Part shown: in pieces, positions 1 through 8,141 of the stretch
Layout of the letters: each line of letters begins with the position of its first letter
Numbering within the stretch: the stretch's first letter is position 1
NCBI RefSeq assembly: GCF_049200465.1
Contig: NZ_CP120836.1
Location: forward strand, 310,001-374,000
Direction: 5' to 3'
Length of the DNA: 64,000 nt
Source: Leptothermofonsia sp049200465
GTDB lineage: Bacteria; Cyanobacteriota; Cyanobacteriia; Leptolyngbyales; Leptolyngbyaceae
The notes under the pieces: generated by a model
What the model was told of the DNA's origin: nothing
Databases searched by the model: none
The model's input: only the letters and a program-made list of their open reading frames with translations
Translations under genes and position numbers: made by a program

Positions 1-75
1 GCGGCTAATGTGTCTCATCGTCTGCGATCGCAGGTTCAAAACTGGCTTAACGACCTACTGGAACCCCTGGGCTAA
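1..75 (+). CDS. 3' end of an unidentified protein
   Basis: The reading frame is open from the first base and ends at TAA 73-75, giving the last 24 residues of a protein (ending NDLLEPLG). The HIP1 site at 25-32 lies in frame, as is normal for coding sequence in this genome. Nothing in this short tail identifies a family. It is convergent with the next gene and the two stop codons overlap by two bases. Confidence 0.5.
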   Translation, partial: AANVSHRLRSQVQNWLNDLLEPLG

Positions 76-452
76 TTAGCTGGTGGTTGCAAAATAATTT
101 GCCGTTGAGAGGGGTCGATCCGATTGGTAGTCTGCTGCATCAACGCTCGTGCCTGGGTTGGATCAAAATACTGCCTGAAGTTAGCCTGAACTTGACTGAC
201 ACGCTTGTTGGTTGATTCTACAGCGACACTCAGCTCTTTTAGCTTGGATTCTTGCGCAGCCCGGTAGGGAAGCAGCCTGACTAGAGCTGAGATAGCCACT
301 GCCGACAACAACACATTGACCGCCAGTTTAATACCCGTTTCAACGGCGATCGCACGGTAAGGGCTTTGGCGCTTGCGAGGGGTAGTGTGGGGTGCCCTGC
401 GTGGACGTCGGGTAAATTTAGGGTCAGGCTGGGGCAGTTGGTATGCGTACAT
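72..452 (-). CDS. small single-pass membrane protein, unknown function
   Basis: A 126-residue protein with a basic N-terminal tail (residues 1-33, rich in Arg, Pro and Thr), one hydrophobic segment at about residues 40-60 (VNVLLSAVAISALVRLL) and a C-terminal part with coiled-coil character (residues 65-95, LKELSVAVESTNKRVSQVQ). The arrangement suggests a protein anchored in the cytoplasmic or thylakoid membrane with the helical part on one side. I do not recognise a named family; similar small proteins are common hypothetical genes in cyanobacteria. A HIP1 site lies within the gene (344-351 region). Confidence 0.65.
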   Translation of the reverse strand: MYAYQLPQPDPKFTRRPRRAPHTTPRKRQSPYRAIAVETGIKLAVNVLLSAVAISALVRLLPYRAAQESKLKELSVAVESTNKRVSQVQANFRQYFDPTQARALMQQTTNRIDPSQRQIILQPPAN

Positions 453-932
453 AGAATTTCTACTCTGGCCAAGCTAATGTATCAAGGGAGCCTTCAACTC
501 AAAATCCGGCAAACTCAGGCTCTAAATATCCAGGATGATACTCTCTGTGAGAAAGAATATCCTTTAAAATCCAACTTGAAAATAGAAGTCAATTCGTCAT
601 CAGCAGTGCTCACTGCAAATCATGAAAGTTAGACTCTCTACCTGGAAGCCAAGAGCCAGAGCCCAGAAGCTTTTCTTCTTCTGACTTCTGGCTCCTGGCT
701 TCTGACTCCTGACTCCTTAATTCCATGATTGCTTTGTAATCGTCAATTGTTGCTAGCCTATTAAACCCAATGAAAGGTTAGATAGCAACCCTATTTCGAT
801 AGAAATGTAGAAAGCCTGTTTAGAAGTCAACTCCATCACAACCGATAAAAAAACCTTTGAGAGGCAATATTATCGAAAAGTTTGTAGAGCAAAACTATCC
901 AAACAGGCTATGCATACGAGTTAAGGAAGTGT
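453..932. other. gene-free spacer with short repeats and one long-range inverted repeat
   Basis: No convincing gene. A run of GACTCCTG/GGCTTCTG-type short repeats occupies about 641-717. A 12-bp inverted repeat (813-824 with 898-909, AGCCTGTTT core) encloses about 70 bases and ends just downstream of the psaM stop. The rest is AT-rich. Confidence 0.5.
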
Positions 933-1028
933 CTATTTGTAAAGTTCGGTTGCCAGGCGGAATGCTAAGATGCCTGGAATCAACGCAATGACAAGGGCAA
1001 CAAAGACTTGGGTTTCTGATAAAGTCAT
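933..1028 (-). CDS. psaM: photosystem I reaction centre subunit XII (PsaM)
   Basis: A 31-residue single-helix membrane protein: begins MTLSETQVFVALVIAL and ends AFRLATELYK. Cyanobacterial PsaM is about 31 residues with the same start (M-x-L-S-x-T-Q) and the same end (AFRLxTELYK), so the identification is direct despite the small size. PsaM sits at the periphery of photosystem I in the thylakoid membrane and helps hold trimers and antenna chlorophylls/carotenoids. The start ATG (1026-1028) is preceded by a strong ribosome binding site AGGAG (about 1038-1042 on the plus strand as its complement). It stands alone between two spacers, so it probably has its own promoter. Confidence 0.95.
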   Translation of the reverse strand: MTLSETQVFVALVIALIPGILAFRLATELYK

Positions 1029-1397
1029 TGTTTCAAAACTCCTTTGAGTAGGATCCATCGTTCCTCAATGTCCGTCAAAATGCGCTTTTCGGGAATAATT
1101 TGTTACAAGATGCAACACAAGGGTATTGGTTTCTATAGCTGCCGTCAAGTTGCTTAGGGCATTGGTTTTAAGAGGTGTGGCAGCTTCGCCCCAGCCAGGG
1201 GTAGAACCCCTACACTCCGTCCTAAGCCTGGTGGCTATTGCTATACCTGCCAGGAGTCTGGCGGAACTTTTCGCTTAAGCGTTAGGCTTAGTAATGTTGC
1301 TGTCAAGTCACTTTAACTGCATGCCAACGATGGACAGTTTGGGGTTGCCCAACCTCCCTAGTTTTCAAGGTTCTGTTTCAGAAACACATCATTATTA
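1029..1397. other. spacer between psaM and the TerC-type gene
   Basis: Divergent promoter region. It carries the psaM ribosome binding site and a copy of repeat family A (1133-1245). I see no further gene. Short direct-like segments (GCTGTCAAGTCA near 1299 resembles the family A end) may be a decayed second end. Confidence 0.5.
1133..1245 (+). repeat. intergenic repeat family A, copy 1
   Basis: Begins CTATAGCTGCCGTCAAGTTGC and ends GCCTGGTGGCTATTGCTATA. The ends are imperfect inverted repeats (TATAGC...CAGG / CCTGG..GCTAT), the centre is a GC-rich hairpin (cagcttcgccccagcc region). No coding capacity. The same element recurs at 13852, 24449, 31972, 41902 and 60791. Confidence 0.8.
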
Positions 1398-2189
1398 ATG
1401 CTGGATCAACTACTTGATTCCCCAAATTTTGGGTTTGAAACACTGCTCTTGCTGCCGGTTCTGGTGGCATTAGAAGCGGTGTTGTCTGCGGATAATGCGA
1501 TCGCCCTTGCTGCCCTGACGCAAGGATTGCACGACGAAAAATTGCAGCAGCGTGCTCTCAACATTGGTCTTGTCCTTGCCTACATTCTACGTATGGTCTT
1601 AATCCTGACGGCAACGTGGGTTATTCGCTACTGGCAATTTGAATTGGCAGGTGCTCTTTACCTGCTGTGGTTGGTGGTGCAGTATTTTACGTCCGATGAG
1701 GACGAAGACGGCATTCATCAACATCACGGTCCCCGTTTCAAGTCCCTGTGGCAGGCCATCCCCATGCTTGCGATTACGGATCTGGCATTTTCGTTGGATA
1801 GTGTGACAACAGCGATCGCTGTTTCTCAGGAAATTTGGCTCGTTCTCCTGGGCGCTACGATTGGCATCATCACCCTTCGATTTATGGCAGGGCTGTTCAT
1901 TCGCTGGTTGAATGAGTTCACCCACCTGGAAGATGCAGGCTACATCACCGTTTCCCTTGTGGGACTCCGCCTGCTTGCTAGAGTTGTCTACCCCAACCTC
2001 GTTCCTGCCGAGTGGTTGATGATCAGCTTGATTACGGTCATCTTCATCTGGGGCTTTTCCGAACGAATTGTGCCCCCCTCTGAAACTGGGTCTCAAATTT
2101 CGACAGAAATTTCTACAGAACTGATTGAAACACCGGAGGAGCTACTGAAACGGGAGCCAGAGGAAGCGCCCGTCGAGTCTAAGAAATAA
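1398..2189 (+). CDS. TerC family integral membrane protein
   Basis: 263 residues, about seven hydrophobic segments. The two family signatures are seen: LEAVLSADNAIALAAL (residues 26-41) in the first helix and DLAFSLDSVTTAIAV (about 130-144), each with acidic residues inside the membrane that are thought to bind a metal ion. TerC/Alx-type proteins are linked to manganese export and to tellurium resistance, and in plants and cyanobacteria to thylakoid membrane protein assembly; which of these applies here cannot be told. The C-terminal tail (after residue 230) is hydrophilic and rich in Glu. The gene is followed by a G-rich then C-rich low-complexity spacer that could fold as a loose terminator. 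Confidence 0.85.
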   Translation: MLDQLLDSPNFGFETLLLLPVLVALEAVLSADNAIALAALTQGLHDEKLQQRALNIGLVLAYILRMVLILTATWVIRYWQFELAGALYLLWLVVQYFTSDEDEDGIHQHHGPRFKSLWQAIPMLAITDLAFSLDSVTTAIAVSQEIWLVLLGATIGIITLRFMAGLFIRWLNEFTHLEDAGYITVSLVGLRLLARVVYPNLVPAEWLMISLITVIFIWGFSERIVPPSETGSQISTEISTELIETPEELLKREPEEAPVESKK

Positions 2190-2344
2190 AGGGGAGAAGG
2201 GTGAGATGTTAGTTGTTAGTAAGAAGTGGATGAGTAGGAGAGTGGATGAGTGGGAAAGTGATGGAGTAATGGAGTAAAGAAACTTCACCCTATCACCCCG
2301 TTACCCGATCACTCCCTCACCTCTCCCCCCTTTCTCCTCACTTC
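2190..2344. repeat. low-complexity GA-rich/TC-rich spacer
   Basis: The first half repeats GTGGATGAGT / GATGGAGTAATGGAGT and the second half repeats TCACCC and CACTCCCTC, so the two halves can pair loosely. It lies between convergent genes and may act as a terminator. Similar tracts occur at 6105-6250, 8785-8950, 12237-12330, 15840-15965, 16865-16935 and 31690-31830. Confidence 0.5.
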
Positions 2345-2794
2345 TTACTCATGAATCCACGGCATCAGCGTAGGCTGCCAGTTGACCAATTCTTCTTCCC
2401 TAAACCAGAGGCTAACTTCCTGTTGGGCTGTCTCTGGGGCATCGGAGCCGTGAATCAGGTTACGACCCACATTGACCCCAAAATCCCCACGAATCGTTCC
2501 GGGCTCAGCGTTCAAAGGATTGGTTGCGCCGATGATTTTGCGGGCAGAGGCAATCACGCCTTCGCCTTCCCAAACCATAGCAACTACGGGACCTGACGTG
2601 ATGAAATCCACCAGGCTGGCGAAGAAGGGACGCTCCCGGTGAACGCCATAGTGGGTTTCAGCCAGCTCCCGGCTGACATTCATCAGCTTTAAGCCAACCA
2701 GGGTAAAGCCTTTTGCTTCAAAGCGACGGATAATTTCACCAACTAACTTGCGTTGTACACCGTCTGGCTTGATGGCCAAAAATGTCCGTTCCAA
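2345..2794 (-). CDS. ndk: nucleoside diphosphate kinase
   Basis: 149 residues, the usual length. It transfers the terminal phosphate of ATP to other nucleoside diphosphates in the cytoplasm through a phospho-histidine. The start MERTFLAIKPDGVQR is typical, and the active-site loop GRNLIHGSD places the catalytic His at residue 115. It is the last gene of a minus-strand series (SUI1, GHL10, FAD oxidoreductase, ndk) but 58 or more bases separate it from the previous gene, so co-transcription is not certain. Confidence 0.97.
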   Translation of the reverse strand: MERTFLAIKPDGVQRKLVGEIIRRFEAKGFTLVGLKLMNVSRELAETHYGVHRERPFFASLVDFITSGPVVAMVWEGEGVIASARKIIGATNPLNAEPGTIRGDFGVNVGRNLIHGSDAPETAQQEVSLWFREEELVNWQPTLMPWIHE

Positions 2795-2852
2795 GGTTGA
2801 CTCCTCGATTTTGATCAGATTGTTACAGAAACCAGATTATCTTAATTCGTAA

Positions 2853-4430
2853 TCAAGCAATCATTGTGGATTCAAATGCCTGGAGTCGGGAAGCTTCGAG
2901 CATGTTAGCTCTGCCGTAAATTTTGGGGAGTTGGCCGGTTTGTACCAGTACCTGCCGGACTTCGCGGTTAGGAATATCAGCTAGATTGCGGTTACTGTTG
3001 AGGGCGATCGCCGCTGCAATGCCAACTCCCTGCCCCACAGCGACGTTGAATTCCACAATTCTGCCTGCTGCACAGGCATAACCATCAAATCCAGAAGCCG
3101 GACTGACCACAGCTAAATTGGGAACGCTACGCATCAATGCATGGCGGATACCCACGTTAAACAGTGGCGGGGTGTGAAATGTGATGCTATCAATGCCCCG
3201 TTCGTTTGCTCTGGCTCCCAAGCCAGTGATGCCTCCACGGACATCCAAATGGTAGCCAAAGGTGGCGATCGCTTCATTGGCTAAAACACCGCCTTCTAAC
3301 ATGCGGGCACCACTGAGAGGCTCAACAGCATCGATTACGTTTCCTGCGTGGCGAATATAGAGTTCGAGCATGGGCTTGACTCTAGTGGCTCCTACGCTTT
3401 TGAGCCAGCGTTCAATAAAAGTGACCTCTTCAACCATGGCAGCGGTTGGTTTTGCTCCTGCCCGGGCCAGGGCTTCTGCCTGGGCACCCGTGGTGTAGCA
3501 CAGTAGCGCATTCCAGGACAGCCTCCCCCCCGGTAAACAGGCAATATTGGCCTGGTCCAAAATCATGCCACTTTCTGCGAGCGATAATTTCTTACCCCGA
3601 AAGGCATGGTAGAAGATTGAAAGGGCCCGGCAGCGAATGTCGATGTGGTCCCGCCCAACGACCATCGTTTTGAGTTTACCCTGGGCATCGACACAGTCCT
3701 TTCTCAAGAAATCAGCCAGAGCTTGATTAGAACTGGCAGCGATCGCAATATATCGCTGGGCTTCAGAATCATGGGGATTGGTCAGGCGGCGAATATAAGA
3801 CAGCTCAACCTCTTTCAAGCGTTGAATGCTGAGTCCTTCTGTTTCAAACACCAGCGTGACTGGTAATTCGGAGTCTGGCAGGCCAAGGGTGCCAAATCCC
3901 TGGAGCTTTCTCACTCCAGCCGCCTGGGCTAACTCTGCATTAACCGTGGCATCAATAAATTGTTTTGCCAGGTAAGTTTCTCCACGGGTAAGCTTGATGC
4001 CAGTGATCCGGTTTCCTTGCTTCTGCACAGACTCAATTTGAACCCGGCTGAGAATATCGACTCCGGCTTCACTCAGCATCTTGCGCAGAGCCGCATCTGC
4101 TTTGCGTGGGTCGAGGGCAATTTGGATGACGCCTGATCGCTGCAAAAATTCTTTATACAACGAAGACGGGTCGCCAAAGGTTGCCAGACCCACCGATTGT
4201 CGTACATCCAGCGGAATGCTGCTGCGATCAAGATAGGCGAGCCCACCCCGGACTAAATGCCCCCCTACTCCTGCCTGAGAATTTCCCTTAAACATCAACA
4301 GGGCCCGCAGTCTTCTGCCCGTCCGGCGGTTGAACTCTCTGGCCGCGGCAACAATCGCCATAATGCCGGGCACTTCATCCCCGAATACAATCACATCATA
4401 GGTACGGACAGGCTGGGTAGTGGCGGTCAT
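2853..4430 (-). CDS. FAD-dependent oxidoreductase (FAD_oxidored type)
   Basis: About 525 residues from the chosen ATG. The N-terminus YDVIVFGDEVPG (residues 10-21) is a modified Rossmann dinucleotide loop, followed by VGGHLVRGGLAYLD, typical of the FAD-dependent oxidoreductase group that covers many uncharacterised proteins (PF12831-like). A second FAD contact near the C-terminus reads GFDGYACAAGRIVEFNVAVG. Substrate unknown. The frame stays open upstream to 4535 (TTG) through a hydrophobic stretch (LGWSRIVDALLLLLT), which overlaps the preceding gene by 22 bases; if that start is used the protein has a membrane anchor or signal peptide. No clear ribosome binding site decides it. Probably co-transcribed with the GHL10 gene upstream. 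Confidence 0.8.
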   Translation of the reverse strand: MTATTQPVRTYDVIVFGDEVPGIMAIVAAAREFNRRTGRRLRALLMFKGNSQAGVGGHLVRGGLAYLDRSSIPLDVRQSVGLATFGDPSSLYKEFLQRSGVIQIALDPRKADAALRKMLSEAGVDILSRVQIESVQKQGNRITGIKLTRGETYLAKQFIDATVNAELAQAAGVRKLQGFGTLGLPDSELPVTLVFETEGLSIQRLKEVELSYIRRLTNPHDSEAQRYIAIAASSNQALADFLRKDCVDAQGKLKTMVVGRDHIDIRCRALSIFYHAFRGKKLSLAESGMILDQANIACLPGGRLSWNALLCYTTGAQAEALARAGAKPTAAMVEEVTFIERWLKSVGATRVKPMLELYIRHAGNVIDAVEPLSGARMLEGGVLANEAIATFGYHLDVRGGITGLGARANERGIDSITFHTPPLFNVGIRHALMRSVPNLAVVSPASGFDGYACAAGRIVEFNVAVGQGVGIAAAIALNSNRNLADIPNREVRQVLVQTGQLPKIYGRANMLEASRLQAFESTMIA

Positions 4431-4513
4431 GGTAAGAAGCAGAAGAAGGGCATCGACGATTCTAGACCAGCCCAGAGAAAATGAGGCAATGGGTATTTTA
4501 AGTGAGTGGGGGA

Positions 4514-5743
4514 CTAAATGGGTGGAGGACGCCAACCTTTTAAGACACTGGGTCTGGCTGCTGGGGTGGGAAATAGTGTTTTGAAGCCCGTGGTGCGATC
4601 GCTTGCAGGTTCAGTCACCAGGTTCCACATCGTTTCATAAAAGAAGAAAGAAACCCCTGCAAATTTTTGATCACGGACAGTTTGCACCTGCTTCTGAATT
4701 TGTTGGATGGGAACTGTGCGGCGCTTCACCCCCGTCAGGATGCCAATCCCAGTTGGAATATGACGACGGGCATTTTGAACCTCCCAGGCTTTAAGTTCTT
4801 TGGTAAATGCGGTCAGGCTATCCCGATAAACTTGCAGCACCAGTTCTTCAATCAATCCCCGCCGTTCCCAGGTGCGCCAGTCTTGTAAAGAGTGACCGTA
4901 GGCATGGGCGTAATTGTTAGGAGAAAGGGTAATCAGTACGTTTTCTTTGCGGGCTTTGACTTCCCGAAACACGCGTTCAAGAAAGCTGGTAATTTTGTTG
5001 GCTCGCCAACGCATCCACTCCGGGTCTTTAGGGTTGGTTGGGGGAGCCTTACCCCGATGCTCCTGTTGGTAAAGCTGGACGGTAAAGGCATCATAGCCAA
5101 AGTCGTAGGGTAGACCAAAATGGTCATCTAGTTGAATGCCATCCACGTCATAGCGAGTGACAACTTCCAGAATCAGATTGAGAATAAACTGCTGTACTTC
5201 AGGCTTAAAGGGGTTCAGCCAGACGCGAGGCCAGATGCCTTCCTGCCAGGTTTCGGTTTTATCCTGTCGTTGGGTCAACCAGTCAGGGTGACGCATGGCC
5301 AGCGCAGAATCGGCGGGTGCCATGAAGCCAAACTCAAACCAGGGAATGATTGCCATCCCCCGAGGATGACCCTGTTGAATGAGTTCGGCTAAAATATCAC
5401 GTCCCTCTATGCCGTCCGGTCGGGGGTCAAATGCTGCCCCGGTTGCTGACTGGGCTGTAGGGCTGGGATAGGAGGTGTAGCCCCAGTTCCAAACGACCGG
5501 ATAAAGCGTGTTGATGTGGATTTGGGCCAGGTCTTGAATGGCGCGGCTGAGGCGATCACGCTCATACAGCACATTGCTATCTACATTCGTAATCCAAACC
5601 CCCCGAATTTCGTGGCGATCGCCGTCGGCCTGCTGGTTTGAATCACCAGACGATATTGGGATGGACGAAACCAAAACGGCAACCAATGTGATGAAGCAAG
5701 TCACCAGAAGAAGGAGTTTGCTCAGTCGGTGGGGCGATCGCAC
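4514..5743 (-). CDS. GHL10-type glycoside hydrolase-like exported protein (DUF187/YddW-like)
   Basis: 409 residues with an N-terminal signal/anchor (KLLLLVTCFITLVAVLVSSI, about 9-28). The body matches the GHL10 family of TIM-barrel hydrolase-like proteins: EIRGVWITNVDSNVL at about 45-59, NTLYPVVWNWGY, AIIPWFEFGF, WLNPFKPEVQQF and DVDGIQLDDHFG (acidic pair in the candidate catalytic loop). Members are thought to act on cell-wall or exopolysaccharide glycans, but the reaction is not established. It starts at GTG 5741-5743 only two bases after the SUI1 stop, with the G-run at the end of that gene acting as ribosome binding site, so translation is probably coupled. Confidence 0.88.
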   Translation of the reverse strand: MRSPHRLSKLLLLVTCFITLVAVLVSSIPISSGDSNQQADGDRHEIRGVWITNVDSNVLYERDRLSRAIQDLAQIHINTLYPVVWNWGYTSYPSPTAQSATGAAFDPRPDGIEGRDILAELIQQGHPRGMAIIPWFEFGFMAPADSALAMRHPDWLTQRQDKTETWQEGIWPRVWLNPFKPEVQQFILNLILEVVTRYDVDGIQLDDHFGLPYDFGYDAFTVQLYQQEHRGKAPPTNPKDPEWMRWRANKITSFLERVFREVKARKENVLITLSPNNYAHAYGHSLQDWRTWERRGLIEELVLQVYRDSLTAFTKELKAWEVQNARRHIPTGIGILTGVKRRTVPIQQIQKQVQTVRDQKFAGVSFFFYETMWNLVTEPASDRTTGFKTLFPTPAARPSVLKGWRPPPI

Positions 5744-5745
5744 GG

Positions 5746-6099
5746 CTACCCCCCACTGGCTTTTGCCTTGTAGCCCGATTGCACAAGAAATTGAACGATC
5801 TTTTGCTTGTGGTCGCCCTGGATTTCAATCTCGTTCTCTTTGACCGTGCCCCCTGCCCCACAAAGGGTTTTCAGCTTTTTGAGTAAGTCTGTCAACGTTT
5901 CGGGTTTGGCCTGAAATCCGCGAATAATGGTCACAGTTTTGCCTTTGCGCCCACTGCGAGAAGTTTCTACCCGCAGGTTTTGCTGATCAGGTGGCAGATC
6001 CGGCACAGTTCGCTTGAGGGCATCAGGATTATCATGATTGCCAAATTCCGAGTAGATAACCCGGTCTTTATTACCAGCGGGTTTGGGTTTTGATGCCAT
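5746..6099 (-). CDS. SUI1/eIF1-like translation factor (YciH family)
   Basis: 117 residues. The C-terminal SUI1 domain is clear: TVIRGFQAKPETLTDLLKKLK, then CGAGGTVKENEIEIQGDHKQKI, ending in a basic tail. The family resembles eukaryotic eIF1 and is proposed to affect start-site fidelity or stress-time initiation in bacteria; the exact role in cyanobacteria is unsettled. The N-terminal 40 residues are hydrophilic and variable. First gene of the likely minus-strand operon with the GHL10 and FAD oxidoreductase genes. Confidence 0.93.
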   Translation of the reverse strand: MASKPKPAGNKDRVIYSEFGNHDNPDALKRTVPDLPPDQQNLRVETSRSGRKGKTVTIIRGFQAKPETLTDLLKKLKTLCGAGGTVKENEIEIQGDHKQKIVQFLVQSGYKAKASGG

Positions 6100-6150
6100 G
6101 ATCGGATGGAAGAGTAATGGAGTGATGGAGTGATAGAGTCACGGAGAAGT

Positions 6151-6213
6151 GGATGGGTGGATGGGTGGATGGGTGGATGGAACAACTAACAACTAACAAC
6201 TAACAACTAACTA
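6151..6213. repeat. octamer and heptamer tandem repeats
   Basis: GGATGGGT is repeated nearly four times (6151-6180), followed directly by four copies of AACAACT (6181-6208) and a partial one. Heptameric short tandemly repeated repetitive (STRR) sequences of this sort are known from filamentous cyanobacteria. Confidence 0.85.
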
Positions 6214-6357
6214 ACCTTCACCCTCTCACCTCTCCACCCCCTCACCCTTGCACAAGAGTCTTGCGATCGCCCACCTCCATCACGATAAGATAAGGGACTA
6301 GACCTCATTGGGCAAGCGTTTCCCTATTCCCCGTTCCCATTCTTGATCTACAGAGCT

Positions 6358-6880
6358 ATGAAGCACACCCTATCGGTTCTGGTTGAAGACGAAGCCGGAG
6401 TGTTAACCCGGATTGCTGGTTTGTTTGCCCGTCGAGGTTTCAATATTGAGAGCCTGGCAGTTGGGCCTGCTGAGCAGATGGGTATTTCTCGGATTACGAT
6501 GGTAGTTCCTGGTGACGACCATGACATTGAGCAGCTAACCAAGCAGCTCTATAAGCTGATCAACGTCTTGAAAGTGCAGGACATTACCGAAGTGCCCTGT
6601 GTTGAGCGGGAACTGATGTTGTTGAAAGTAAATGCGGTTAGCTCAAATCGTTCTGAGATTGTTGAACTGGCACAGATTTTCCGGGCGCGAGTCGTGGATG
6701 TGGCTGAAGATTCTTTGACGCTGGAAGTGGTTGGGGGATCCAGGGAAAATGGTGGCGATCGTCCAGGTTCTTAATAAATTTGGCATTCGCGAAATTGCCC
6801 GCACCGGCAAAATTGCCCTTATCCGCGAATCGGGTGTGAATACCGAATATCTTAAATCGTTGGAAGCAAAGATTTCTTAG
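6358..6880 (+). CDS. ilvN: acetolactate synthase small (regulatory) subunit, with a +1 frameshift
   Basis: The ACT-domain regulatory subunit of acetolactate synthase, first step of branched-chain amino acid synthesis. It starts at ATG 6358 (MKHTLSVLVEDEAGVLTRIAGLF), the normal start; a TTG 15 bases upstream is in frame but not needed. The frame is lost in a run of five G (6733-6737): upstream it reads LTLEVVG, and in the next frame it continues DPGKMVAIVQVLNKFGI and ends LEAKIS at TAG 6878-6880, exactly as expected for full-length IlvN (about 174 residues). Removing one G restores the gene. Because IlvN is normally needed for regulated synthesis of Val, Leu and Ile, an assembly or sequencing error is the simplest explanation; a genuine mutation would leave a 138-139 residue protein lacking the C-terminal end. 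Confidence 0.9.
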
Positions 6881-7291
6881 GCGGTAAGTAGGTAGCCACA
6901 ATTAATTGTGAAGGGGGGAGTGGGGGTTGCGCCCCCAGGTAGGGGGGTTCCACCCCCTCCACCCCCAGAATTATCCTTAATTTAATTGTGCCCAGCTACT
7001 TAGTTCTGTAGGAGAAGCTCCAAACTTTGAAGGGAAACGTCAGATACATCGTAGCTTTCTTAAAGGGGATGAGGGGGCGATCGCATTCCAGTTTCAGCAG
7101 CCATCTTGTCCTGCTCATTGCTCCTTCACCAATTTGGCATCTCCTCTTAACTTTCAAGACAATCGCTACGGCGATGAGCGATCGCACTGGATCAATTCCT
7201 GGGAGTTGATTTAAGTTAAGATTCACCATTCCCTGGATAAGTGCAAATTGTGGTTTATTTGACCAATGATTCAGTAATCAATAATCAATTA
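6881..7291. other. spacer holding repeat family B copy 1
   Basis: The first part is repeat B (6885-7003). The rest (7004-7240) contains two HIP1-type sites but only short overlapping frames on both strands that look random; I see no gene in it. The 7241-7291 stretch is open in the frame of the next gene but is poor in protein-like content. Confidence 0.5.
6885..7003 (+). repeat. intergenic repeat family B, copy 1
   Basis: Starts TAAGTAGGTAGCCACAATTA and ends TAATTGTGCCCAGCTACTTAG; the two ends are inverted repeats of each other. The middle is a GC-rich palindromic block (GGGGGTTGCGCCCCC then GGGGGGTTCCACCCCC). Related copies lie at 14279, 25939 (partial), 39172 (partial) and 47960. Confidence 0.8.
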
Positions 7292-7927
7292 ATGACCAAT
7301 GACACCCTAACCGAACTTTCTGCCAATAGCGAAATTCCCCACTACCCTGTCAGTGTGTGGGAAGCCATTTTGATCGTAATGGGTGCGATCGCTCTAATTG
7401 CGGCAGGAATGATTGGGCTGGGAATCAAGGTACTGAATAACGCCTTTGACCCTGTACGGGCAGAAGCGATCGCCAGGAGTCTGTTAGACTACAAAATTCC
7501 TGGCGGTTCTCAAGGAGTTTTTGGTATCAATATTGGTAGCGCTAAGCTTGCCTGGGTACGGAGTAACACCTCTCCACCGGATGTACTGCTGTTTGTGGGC
7601 AAAACTCCCCTGAATAAGGAAACCGAACAGGAAGCTCAGCAAGAACTGAGACGAGACTTTGAAAATCCCCCTTCGGATGAAGCGAGTCAGCCGTTTGAAG
7701 TGTTGGAATCCCATACGGAACAACGGCTCTTCTGCGGCACAACGATCCCTATCACCGTTGAAGTGGGACAGCAAACTTTAGACGAATTCTCTGCCCCCGT
7801 GCCTGCCGTTCGGTATATTGCCAGTCGTCAAGAGGGACCTGTCGAACGATTGGTGATTTTAACGACCAATGGAAAGGATGCTGAAAAGAAAGCTGACACG
7901 ATCTTTAGCTCATTGCGATGCAAGTAA
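7292..7927 (+). CDS. single-pass membrane protein, unknown function
   Basis: 211 residues from ATG 7292 (MTNDTLTEL); the frame is open to a GTG at 7241 but the added residues look like spacer. One strongly hydrophobic segment (AILIVMGAIALIAAGMIGLGI, about 26-46) is followed by a soluble domain of about 160 residues containing KIPGGSQGVFGINIGSAKLAWV and a Cys (RLFCGTTIPITVEVG). I do not recognise a family, but the composition and HIP1 sites show a real gene. Its C-terminal domain most likely faces the periplasm or lumen. Confidence 0.75.
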   Translation: MTNDTLTELSANSEIPHYPVSVWEAILIVMGAIALIAAGMIGLGIKVLNNAFDPVRAEAIARSLLDYKIPGGSQGVFGINIGSAKLAWVRSNTSPPDVLLFVGKTPLNKETEQEAQQELRRDFENPPSDEASQPFEVLESHTEQRLFCGTTIPITVEVGQQTLDEFSAPVPAVRYIASRQEGPVERLVILTTNGKDAEKKADTIFSSLRCK

Positions 7928-8141
7928 TGTCAATCCTTATACGGCTCTTAGTGCTCAGAACGATAACAGGGTTGTGAAGGGTGAGGTACAAGGGGTGAGG
8001 CATTACAGCATTGAAAATAATCAATGGATAAGCTTGTATCCGTTGAGGAAAAAAGGTTTCGGCGATCGCTCCTGGCTTTTCTTCCCTTAATTTGAGGTTA
8101 ACCTGGGAAACGGGAGACTTTGTCTTAAGTGAAGAAACACT

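Noticed and set aside
366..632. 88-codon plus-strand frame overlapping the small membrane protein gene
   Set aside because: Overlaps the start of the minus-strand gene and runs into AT-rich spacer; no start signal.
641..717. Regular short repeats that might be read as a CRISPR array
   Set aside because: Units are 8-14 bases with no unique spacers; this is the GACTCCTG short repeat, also at 10470 and 47880.
1599..2096. 165-codon frame antisense to the TerC-type gene
   Set aside because: Lies wholly inside a well-supported gene and its protein has no fold-like pattern (many His, Asn and Gln).
7027..7209. Overlapping 60-77 codon frames on both strands after ilvN
   Set aside because: Spacer with HIP1 sites; no ribosome binding site and no protein pattern.
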